NCBI GenBank assembly: GCA_031769625.1
Contig: JAUIMM010000483.1
Coordinates: forward strand, 5,586,001-5,650,000
Reading direction: 5' to 3'
DNA from: Taudactylus pleione
Lineage: Eukaryota; Chordata; Amphibia; Anura; Myobatrachidae
DNA length: 64,000 nucleotides
In this document: one piece after another, positions 54,413-64,000 of the stretch
Position numbering within the stretch: the first letter of the stretch is position 1
Layout of the letters: every line of letters begins with the position of its first letter
Position numbers and translations under genes: made by a program
The notes under the pieces: model-generated
The model's database searches: none
What the model was told of the DNA's origin: nothing
The model's input: the letters and a program-made list of their open reading frames with translations, nothing else

Positions 54413-57400
54413 GGGAGCGTACAGGTGCTGGGAGCATACAGGTGCTGGGAGCATACGCTGAGTGCGTAGAGGTGGTGAGAAGAGCGTAGAGGTGCTGGGA
54501 AGAGCGTAGAGGTGCTGGGAAGAGCATAGAGGTGCTGGAAGAGTGTACAGGTGCTGAGAAGAGTGTACAGGTGCTGGGTAGAGTGTAGAGGTGCTGGGAA
54601 GAGTGTACAGGTGCAGAGAGTGTACAGGTGCTGGGAAGAGCGTAGAGGTGCTGGGAAGAGTGTACAGGTGCTGGGAAGAGTGTACAGGTGCTGGGAAGAG
54701 CGTACAGGTGCTGGGAAGAGCGTAGAGGTGCTGGAAGAGTGTACAGGTGCAGAGAGGGTACAGGTGCTGAGAAGAGTGTTCCGGTGCTGGGAAGAGTATA
54801 CAGGTGCTGAGAGGGTACAGGTGCTGAGAAGAGTGTCCCGGTGCTGGGAAGAGTGTCCCGGTGCTGGGAAGAGTGTACAGGTGCTGGGAGCATACAGGTG
54901 CTGGGAGCATACGCTGAGTGCGTAGAGGTGGTGAGAAGAGCGTAGAGGTGCTGGGAAGAGCGTAGAGGTGCTGGGAAGAGCATAGAGGTGCTGGAAGAGT
55001 GTACAGGTGCAGAGAGGGTACAGGTGCTGAGAAGAGTGTACAGGTGCTGGGAAGAGTGTACAGGTGCTGGGAAGAGCGTAGAGGTGCTGGGAAGAGTGTA
55101 CAGGTGCAGAGAGTGTACAGGTGCTGGGAAGAGCGTAGAGGTGCTGGGAAGAGTGTACTGGTGCTGGGAAGAGTGTACAGGTGCTGGGAAGAGCGTAGAG
55201 GTGCTGGAAGAGTGTACAGGTGCAGAGAGGGTACAGGTACTGAGAAGAGTGTCCCGGTGCTGGGAAGAGTGTCCCGGTGCTGGGAAGAGCATACAGGTGC
55301 TGAGAGCGTACAGGTGCTGAGAAGAGCGTAGAGGTGCTGAGAAGAATGTAGAGGTGCTGGGAAGAGTGTACAGGTGCAGAGAGTGTACAGGTGCTGGGAA
55401 GAGCGTAGAGGTGCTGGGAAGAGTGTACAGGTGCTGGGAAGAGTGTACAGGTGCTGGGAAGAGCGTAGAGGTGCTGGAAGAGTGTACAGGTGCAGAGTGG
55501 GTACAGGTGCTGAGACGAGTGTCCCGGTGCTGGGAAGAGTGTACAGGTGCTGAGAGGGTACAGGTGCTGAGAAGAGTGTCCCGGTGCTGGGAAGAGTGTC
55601 CCGGTGCTGGGAAGAGTGTACAGGTGCTGGGAGCATACAGGTGCTGGGAGCATACGCTGAGTGCGTAGAGGTGGTGAGAAGAGCGTAGAGGTGCTGGGAA
55701 GAGCGTAGAGGTGCTGGGAAGAGCATAGAGGTGCTGGAAGAGTGTACAGGTGCAGAGAGGGTACAGGTGCTGGGAAGAGTGTACAGGTGCTGGTAAGAGC
55801 GTAGAGGTGCTGGGAAGAGTGTACAGGTGCAGAGAGTGTACAGGTGCTGGGAAGAGCGTAGAGGTGCTGGGAAGAGTGTACAGGTGCTGGGAAGAGTGTA
55901 CAGGTGCTGGGAAGAGCGTAGAGGTGCTGGGAAGAGCGTAGAGGTGCTGAGAAGAGTGTCTCGGTGCTGGGAAGAGTGTCCCGGTGCTGGGAAGAGCATA
56001 CAGGTGCTGAGAGCGTACAGGTGCCGAGAAGAGCGTAGAGGTGCCGAGAAGAGCGTAGAGGTGCTGAGAAGAATGTAGAGGTGCTGAGAAGAGTGTACAG
56101 GTGCAGAGAGTGTACAGGTGCTGGGAAGAGCGTAGAGGTGCTGGGAAGAGTGTACAGGTGCTGGAAGAGTGTACAGGTGCAGAGAGGGTACAGGTGCTGA
56201 GAAGAGTGTCCCGGTGCTGGGAAGAGTGTCCCGGTGCTGGGAAGAGTGTCCCGGTGCTGGGAAGAGTGTCGCGGTGCTGGGAAGAGCATACAGGTGCTGA
56301 GAGTGTACAGGTGCTGAGAAGAGCGTAGAGGTGCTGAGAAGAGCGTAGAGGTGCTGAGAAGAATGTAGAGGTGCTGAGAAGAGTGTACAGGTGCAGAGAG
56401 TGTACAGGTGCTGGGAAGAGCGTAGAGGTGCTGGGAAGAGTGTACAGGTGCTGGAAGAGTGTACAGGTGCAGAGAGGGTACAGGTGCTGAGAAGAGTGTC
56501 CCGGTGCTGAGAAGAGTGTAGAGGTGCTGAGTAGAATGTAGAGGTGCTGAGAAGAGTGTACAGGTGCAGAGAGTGTACAGGTGCTGGGAAGAGCGTAGAG
56601 GTGCTGGGAAGAGCGTAGAGGTGCTGGAAGAGTGTACAGGTGCAGAGAGGGTACAGGTGCTGGGAAGAGTGTCCCGGTGCTGGGAAGAGCATACAGGTGC
56701 TGAGAGCGTACAGGTGCCGAGAAGAGCGTAGAGGTGCCGAGAAGAGCGTAGAGGTGCTGAGAAGAATGTAGAGGTGCTGAGAAGAGTGTACAGGTGCAGA
56801 GAGTGTACAGGTGCTGGGAAGAGCGTAGAGGTGCTGGGAAGAGTGTACAGGTGCTGGAAGAGTGTACAGGTGCAGAGAGGGTACAGGTGCTGAGAAGAGT
56901 GTCCCGGTGCTGGGAAGAGTGTCCCGGTGCTGGGAAGAGTGTCCCGGTGCTGGGAAGAGCATACAGGTGCTGAGAGCGTAGAGGTGCTGAGAAGAGCGTA
57001 GAGGTGCTGAGAAGAGCGTAGAGGTGCTGAGAAGAATGTAGAGGTGCTGAGAAGAGTGTACAGGTGCAGAGAGTGTACAGGTGCTGGGAAGAGCGTAGAG
57101 GTGCTGGGAAGAGTGTACAGGTGCTGGAAGAGTGTACAGGTGCAGAGAGGGTACAGGTGCTGAGAAGAGTGTCCCGGTGCTGGGAAGAGTGTAGAGGTGC
57201 TGAGTAGAATGTAGAGGTGCTGAGAAGAGTGTACAGGTGCAGAGAGTGTACAGGTGCTGGGAAGAGCGTAGAGGTGCTGGGAAGAGCGTAGAGGTGCTGG
57301 AAGAGTGTACAGGTGCAGAGAGGGTACAGGTGCTGGGAAGAGTGTCCCGGTGCTGGGAAGAGTGTCCCGGTGCTGGGAAGAGTGTCGCGGTGCTGGGAAG

Positions 57401-60400
57401 AGCATACAGGTGCTGAGAGTGTACAGGTGCTGAGAAGAGCGTAGAGGTGCTGAGAAGAGCGTAGAGGTGCTGAGAAGAATGTAGAGGTGCTGAGAAGAGT
57501 GTACAGGTGCAGAGAGTGTACAGGTGCTGGGAAGAGCGTAGAGGTGCTGGGAAGAGTGTACAGGTTGTGGAAGAGTGTACAGGTGCAGAGAGGGTACAGG
57601 TGCTGAGAAGAGTGTCCCGGTGCTGGGAAGAGTGTAGAGGTGCTGAGTAGAATGTAGAGGTGCTGAGAAGAGTGTACAGGTGCAGAGAGTGTACAGGTGC
57701 TGGGAAGAGCGTAGAGGTGCTGGGAAGAGCGTAGAGGTGCTGGAAGAGTGTACAGGTGCAGAGAGGGTACAGGTGCTGGGAAGAGTGTCCCGGTGCTGGG
57801 AAGAGCATACAGGTGCTGAGAGCGTACAGGTGCCGAGAAGAGCGTAGAGGTGCCGAGAAGAGCGTAGAGGTGCTGAGAAGAATGTAGAGGTGCTGAGAAG
57901 AGTGTACAGGTGCAGAGAGTGTACAGGTGCTGGGAAGAGCGTAGAGGTGCTGGGAAGAGTGTACAGGTGCTGGAAGAGTGTACAGGTGCAGAGAGGGTAC
58001 AGGTGCTGAGAAGAGTGTCCCGGTGCTGGGAAGAGTGTCCCGGTGCTGGGAAGAGTGTCCCGGTGCTGGGAAGAGCATACAGGTGCTGAGAGCGTACAGG
58101 TGCTGAGAAGAGCGTAGAGGTGCTGAGAAGAGCGTAGAGGTGCTGAGAAGAATGTAGAGGTGCTGAGAAGAGTGTACAGGTGCAGAGAGTGTACAGGTGC
58201 TGGGAAGAGCGTAGAGGTGCTGGGAAGAGTGTACAGGTGCTGGAAGAGTGTACAGGTGCAGAGAGGGTACAGGTGCTGAGAAGAGTGTCCCGGTGCTGGG
58301 AAGAGTGTAGAGGTGCTGAGTAGAATGTAGAGGTGCTGAGAAGAGTGTACAGGTGCAGAGAGTGTACAGGTGCTGGGAAGAGCGTAGAGGTGCTGGGAAG
58401 AGCGTAGAGGTGCTGGAAGAGTGTACAGGTGCAGAGAGGGTACAGGTGCTGGGAAGAGTGTCCCGGTGCTGGGAAGAGTGTCCCGGTGCTGGGAAGAGCA
58501 TACAGGTGCTGAAAGCGTACAGGTGCTGAGAAGAGCGTACAGGTGCTGAGAAGAGCGTAGAGGTGCTGAGAAGAGCGTAGAGGTGCTGAGAAGAATGTAG
58601 AGGTGCTGGGAAGAGTGTACAGGTGCAGAGAGCGTAGAGGTGCTGGGAAGAGCGTAGAGGTGCTGGGAAGAGTGTACAGGTGCTGGGAAGAGTGTACAGG
58701 TGCTGGGAAGAGTGTAGAGGTGCTGGAAGAGCGTAGAGGTGCTGGAAGAGTGTACAGGTGCAGAGAGGGTACAGGTGCTGAGAAGAGTGTCCCGGTGCTG
58801 GGAAGAGTGTACAGGTGCTGAGAGGGTACAGGTGCTGAGAAGAGTGTCCCGGTGCTGGGAAGAGTGTCCCGGTGCTGGGAAGAGTGTACAGGTGCTGGGA
58901 GCATACAGGTGCTGGGAGCATACGCTGAGTGCGTAGAGGTGGTGAGAAGAGCGTAGAGGTGCTGGGAAGAGCGTAGAGGTGCTGGGAAGAGCATAGAGGT
59001 GCTGGAAGAGTGTACAGGTGCAGAGAGGGTACAGGTGCTGAGAAGAGTGTACAGGTGCTGGGAAGAGTGTACAGGTGCTGGGAAGAGCATAGAGGTGCTG
59101 AGAAGAGCGTAGAGGTGCTGAGAAGAATGTAGAGGTGCAGAGAGTGTACAGGTGCAGAGAGTGTACAGGTGCTGGGAAGAGCGTAGAGGTGCTGGGAAGA
59201 GTGTACAGGTGCTGGGAAGAGTGTACAGGTGCTGGGAAGAGCGTAGAGGTGCTGAGAAGAGTGTCCCGGTGCTGGGAAGAGTGTCCCGGTGCTGGGAAGA
59301 GCATACAGGTGCTGAGAGCGTACAGGTGCTGAGAAGAGCGTAGAGGTGCCGAGAAGAGCGTAGAGGTGCTGAGAAGAATGTAGAGGTGCTGAGAAGAGTG
59401 TACAGGTGCAGAGAGTGTACAGGTGCTGGGAAGAGCGTAGAGGTGCTGGGAAGAGTGTACAGGTGCTGGAAGAGTGTACAGGTGCAGAGAGGGTACAGGT
59501 GCTGAGAAGAGTGTCCCGGTGCTGGGAAGAGTGTCCCGGTGCTGGGAAGAGTGTCCCGGTGCTGGGAAGAGCATACAGGTGCTGAGAGCGTACAGGTGCT
59601 GAGAAGAGCGTAGAGGTGCTGAGAAGAGCGTAGAGGTGCTGAGAAGAATGTAGAGGTGCTGAGAAGAGTGTACAGGTGCAGAGAGTGTACAGGTGCTGGG
59701 AAGAGCGTAGAGGTGCTGGGAAGAGTGTACAGGTGCTGGAAGAGTGTACAGGTGCAGAGAGGGTACAGGTGCTGAGAAGAGTGTCCCGGTGCTGGGAAGA
59801 GTGTAGAGGTGCTGAGTAGAATGTAGAGGTGCTGAGAAGAGTGTACAGGTGCAGAGAGTGTACAGGTGCTGGGAAGAGCGTAGAGGTGCTGGGAAGAGCG
59901 TAGAGGTGCTGGAAGAGTGTACAGGTGCAGAGAGGGTACAGGTGCTGGGAAGAGTGTCCCGGTGCTGGGAAGAGTGTCCCGGTGCTGGGAAGAGCATACA
60001 GGTGCTGAAAGCGTACAGGTGCTGAGAAGAGCGTACAGGTGCTGAGAAGAGCGTAGAGGTGCTGAGAAGAGCGTAGAGGTGCTGAGAAGAATGTAGAGGT
60101 GCTGGGAAGAGTGTACAGGTGCAGAGAGCGTAGAGGTGCTGGGAAGAGCGTAGAGGTGCTGGGAAGAGTGTACAGGTGCTGGGAAGAGTGTACAGGTGCT
60201 GGGAAGAGTGTAGAGGTGCTGGAAGAGCGTAGAGGTGCTGGAAGAGTGTACAGGTGCAGAGAGGGTACAGGTGCTGAGAAGAGTGTCCCGGTGCTGGGAA
60301 GAGTGTACAGGTGCTGAGAGGGTACAGGTGCTGAGAAGAGTGTCCCGGTGCTGGGAAGAGTGTCCCGGTGCTGGGAAGAGTGTACAGGTGCTGGGAGCAT

Positions 60401-63400
60401 ACAGGTGCTGGGAGCATACGCTGAGTGCGTAGAGGTGGTGAGAAGAGCGTAGAGGTGCTGGGAAGAGCGTAGAGGTGCTGGGAAGAGCATAGAGGTGCTG
60501 GAAGAGTGTACAGGTGCAGAGAGGGTACAGGTGCTGAGAAGAGTGTACAGGTGCTGGGAAGAGTGTACAGGTGCTGGGAAGAGCATAGAGGTGCTGAGAA
60601 GAGCGTAGAGGTGCTGAGAAGAATGTAGAGGTGCAGAGAGTGTACAGGTGCAGAGAGTGTACAGGTGCTGGGAAGAGCGTAGAGGTGCTGGGAAGAGTGT
60701 ACAGGTGCTGGGAAGAGTGTACAGGTGCTGGGAAGAGCGTAGAGGTGCTGAGAAGAGTGTCCCGGTGCTGGGAAGAGTGTCCCGGTGCTGGGAAGAGCAT
60801 ACAGGTGCTGAGAGCGTACAGGTGCTGAGAAGAGCGTAGAGGTGCCGAGAAGAGCGTAGAGGTGCTGAGAAGAATGTAGAGGTGCTGAGAAGAGTGTACA
60901 GGTGCAGAGAGTGTACAGGTGCTGGGAAGAGCGTAGAGGTGCTGGGAAGAGTGTACAGGTGCTGGAAGAGTGTACAGGTGCAGAGAGGGTACAGGTGCTG
61001 GGAAGAGTGTCCCGGTGCTGGGAAGAGTGTCCCGGTGCTGGGAAGAGCGTACAGGTGCTGAGAAGAGCATAGAGGTGCTGAGAAGAGCGTAGAGGTGCTG
61101 AGAAGAATGTAGAGGTGCTGAGAAGAGTGTACAGGTGCAGAGAGTGTACAGGTGCTGGGAAGAGCGTAGAGGTGCTGGGAAGAGTGTACAGGTGCTGGAA
61201 GAGTGTACAGGTGCAGAGAGGGTACAGGTGCTGAGAAGAGTGTCCCGGTGCTGGGAAGAGTGTAGAGGTGCTGTGTAGAATGTAGAGGTGCTGAGAAGAG
61301 TGTACAGGTGCTGGGAAGAGCGTAGAGGTGCTGGGAAGAGCGTAGAGGTGCTGGGAAGAGCGTAGAGGTGCTGGAAGAGTGTACAGGTGCAGAGAGGGTA
61401 CAGGTGCTGGGAAGAGTGTCCCGGTGCTGGGAAGAGTGTCCCGGTGCTGGGAAGAGCATACAGGTGCTGAAAGCGTACAGGTGCTGAGAAGAGCGTACAG
61501 GTGCTGAGAAGAGCGTAGAGGTGCTGAGAAGAGCGTAGAGGTGCTGAGAAGAATGTAGAGGTGCTGGGAAGAGTGTACAGGTGCAGAGAGCGTAGAGGTG
61601 CTGGGACGAGCGTAGAGGTGCTGGGAAGAGTGTACAGGTGCTGGGAAGAGTGTACAGGTGCTGGGAAGAGCGTAGAGGTGCTGGGAAGAGCGTAGAGGTG
61701 CTGGAAGAGTGTACAGGTGCAGAGAGGGTACAGGTGCTGAGAAGAGTGTCCCGGTGCTGGGAAGAGTGTACAGGTGCTGAGAGGGTACAGGTGCTGAGAA
61801 GAGTGTCCCGGTGCTGGGAAGAGTGTCCCGGTGCTGGGAAGAGTGTACAGGTGCTGGGAGCATACAGGTGCTGGGAGCATACGCTGAGTGCGTAGAGGTG
61901 GTGAGAAGAGCGTAGAGGTGCTGGGAAGAGCGTAGAGGTGCTGGGAAGAGCATAGAGGTGCTGGAAGAGTGTACAGGTGCAGAGAGGGTACAGGTGCTGA
62001 GAAGAGTGTACAGGTGCTGGGAAGAGTGTACAGGTGCTGGGAAGAGCATAGAGGTGCTGAGAAGAGCGTAGAGGTGCTGAGAAGAATGTAGAGGTGCAGA
62101 GAGTGTACAGGTGCAGAGAGTGTACAGGTGCTGGGAAGAGCGTAGAGGTGCTGGGAAGAGTGTACAGGTGCTGGGAAGAGCGTAGATGTGCTGGAAAGAG
62201 CGTAGAGGTGCTGGAAGAGTGTACAGGTGCAGAGAGGGTACAGGTGCTGAGAAGAGTGTCCCGGTGCTGGGAAGAGTGTACAGGTGCTGAGAGGGTACAG
62301 GTGCTGAGAAGTGTCCCGGTGCTGTGAAGAGTGTCCCGGTGCTGGGAAGAGTGTACAGGTGCTGGGAGCATACAGGTGCTGGGAGCATACGCTGAGTGCG
62401 TAGAGGTGGTGAGAAGAGCGTAGAGGTGCTTGGAAGAGCATAGAGGTGCTGGAAGAGTGTACAGGTGGAGAGAGGGTACAGGTGCTGAGAAGAGTGTACA
62501 GGTGCTGGGAAGAGTGTACAGGTGCTGGGAAGAGCGTAGAGGTGCTGGGAAGAGTGTACAGGTGCAGAGAGTGTACAGGTGCTGGGAAGAGCGTAGAGGT
62601 GCTGGGAAGAGTGTACAGGTGCTGGGAAGAGTGTACAGGTGCTGGGAAGAGCGTAGAGGTGCTGGGAAGAGCGTAGAGGTGCTGGAAGAGTGTACAGGTG
62701 CAGAGAGGGTACAGGTGCTGAGAAGAGTGTCCCGGTGCTGGGAAGAGTGTACAGGTGCTGAGAGGGTACAGGTGCTGGGAAGAGTGTCTCGGTGCTGGGA
62801 AGAGTGTACAGGTGCTGGGAGCATACAGGTGCTGGGAGCATACGCTGAGTGCGTAGAGGTGGTGAGAAGAGCGTAGAGGTGCTGGGAAGAGCGTAGAGGT
62901 GCTGGGAAGAGCATAGAGGTGCTGGAAGAGTGTACAGGTGCAGAGAGGGTACAGGTGCTGAGAAGAGTGTACAGGTGCTGGGAAGAGTGTACAGGTGCTG
63001 GGAAGAGCATAGAGGTGCTGGGAAGAGTGTACAGGTGCAGAGAGTGTACAGGTGCTGGGAAGAGCGTAGAGGTGCTGGAAAGAGTGTACAGGTGCTGGGA
63101 AGAGTGTACAGGTGCTGGGAAGAGTGTAGAGGTGCTGGGAAGAGCGTAGAGGTGCTGGAAGAGTGTAGAGGTGCAGAGAGGGTACAGGTGCTGGGAAGAG
63201 TGTCCCGGTGCTGGGAAGAGTGTCCCGGTGCTGGGAAGAGTGTCCCGGTGCTGGGAAGAGCATACAGGTGCTGAGAGCGTACAGGTGCTGAGAATAGCGT
63301 AGAGGTGCTGAGAAGAGCATAGAGGTGCTGAGAAGAATGTAGAGGTGCTGGGAAGAGTGTACAGGTGCAGAGAGTGTACAGGTGCTGGGAAGAGCGTAGA

Positions 63401-64000
63401 GGTGCTGGGAAGAGTGTACAGGTGCTGGGAAGAGTGTACAGGTGCTGGGAAGAGCGTAGAGGTGCTGGGAAGAGCGTAGATGTGCTGGAAGAGTGTACAG
63501 GTGCAGAGAGGGTACAGGTGCTGAGAAGAGTGTCCCGGTGCTGGGAAGAGTGTCCAGGTGCTGAGAGGGTACAGGTGCTGAGAAGAGTGTCCCGATGCTG
63601 GGAAGAGTGTCCCGGTGCTGGGAAGAGTGTCCCGGTGCTGGGAAGAGCATACAGGTGCTGAGAGCGTACAGGTGCTGAGAAGAGCGTAGAGGTGCTGAGA
63701 AGAGCGTAGAGATGCTGAGAAGAATGTAGAGGTGCTGAGAAGAGTGTACAGGTGCAGAGAGTGTACAGGTGCTGGGAAGAGCGTAGAGGTGCTGGGAAGA
63801 GTGTACAGGTGCAGAGAGGGTACAGGTGCTGAGAAGAGTGTCCCGGTGCTGGGAAGAGTGTAGAGGTGCTGAGAAGAATGTAGAGGTGCTGAGAAGAGGG
63901 TACAGGTGCAGAGAGTGTACAGGTGCTGTGAAGAGCGTAGAGGTGCTGGGAAGAGCGTAGAGGTGCTGGAGGAGTGTACAGCTGCTGGGAAGAGTGTACA
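54413..64000 (+). repeat. 20-bp minisatellite with higher-order structure, runs off the window
   Basis: Roughly 480 copies of a 17-20-bp unit such as 'agaggtgctgggaagagcgt', with recurrent variants: gtgctgggaagagtgtacag, gtgctgagaagagtgtcccg, gtgctggaagagtgtacag and gtgcagagagtgtacag. The marker 'catacgctgagtgcgtagag' recurs near 54453, 54908, 55650, 58919, 60415, 61879, 62390 and 62840. Larger blocks repeat at about 1,120 bp (56.5-58.4 kb) and 1,496 bp (58.5-61.4 kb, then about 1,463 bp). The reverse strand of the unit lacks stops in every frame. Confidence 0.97.

Noticed and set aside
53313..54461. 382-codon and overlapping 294- and 179-codon plus-strand frames rich in Ser-Trp-Leu-Cys-Pro-Asn
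   Set aside because: Translation of a 28-bp minisatellite in several frames; same artefact as above.
54281..63650. Three overlapping minus-strand open frames of 2,819-3,110 codons that look like giant repeat proteins
   Set aside because: All three frames of one strand are open at once because a 20-bp unit without stops cycles through the frames. There is no unique domain, start context or splice framing.

Overview
The window reads as a piece of a large, repeat-rich vertebrate genome, most likely an anuran amphibian. There are no compact genes, operons or bacterial signals. One short coding exon with splice sites lies in tens of kilobases of non-coding DNA, and nearly everything else is transposon-derived or tandem-repeat sequence. 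Palindromic elements built on the 'ttgctatgggcaac' core, TTA-flanked MITEs with ATTTATCA-type ends, a Tc1-like transposase remnant and a Helitron with a CTAG end fit a frog or toad. The species cannot be named from the sequence.

Host gene: the only host coding sequence I can support is a 141-bp exon at 16356-16496 (+). It encodes the end of a cadherin repeat that closely resembles cadherin-13 (T-cadherin, CDH13). CDH13 is known for very long introns, so the rest of the window is probably intronic.

Layout: 0-1.3 kb is a decayed Tc1 element split by a hAT-type MITE. From 1.3 to 25 kb there are scattered MITEs, a MER2-like Tigger element, a Helitron nested in a palindromic MITE, a group of elements whose interiors are degenerate TTAGGG/CCCTAA-type arrays, and a 43-bp satellite. 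At 25.5-26.2 kb a hAT-type MITE contains a second element built as a chain of about eleven consecutive hairpins. At 26.49-31.74 kb is an apparently complete hAT transposon: a perfect 8-bp target duplication, matched ends, a TATA-like box, a homogeneous 160-bp array and an unbroken 1038-codon BED-finger transposase. It sits six bases inside a telomere-like-repeat MITE that has its own 8-bp target duplication. At 33.5-36.0 kb three TTA-flanked elements abut and share TTA trinucleotides; the third carries another hairpin-chain element. At 36.9-38.35 kb an inverted-repeat element holds a roughly 1.1-kb CCCTAA-rich minisatellite. At 39.8-41.4 kb a TTAA-flanked element, a nested hAT MITE and a probable solo LTR follow one another. 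A third hairpin-chain element is at 47.46-47.94 kb.

From 49 kb onward the window is dominated by minisatellites: a 44-bp array, a 40-bp array inside a transposase-less relative of the hAT element, a 28-bp array, and a 20-bp array that fills 54.4-64.0 kb and continues past the window edge. The 20-bp array has higher-order periods of about 1,120 and 1,496 bp. Very long open frames across these arrays are by-products of stop-free repeat units, not genes.

The most unusual material is the hairpin-chain MITE family, whose three copies differ by paired, pairing-preserving changes, followed by the intact hAT element and the repeated association of telomere-like arrays with MITEs.
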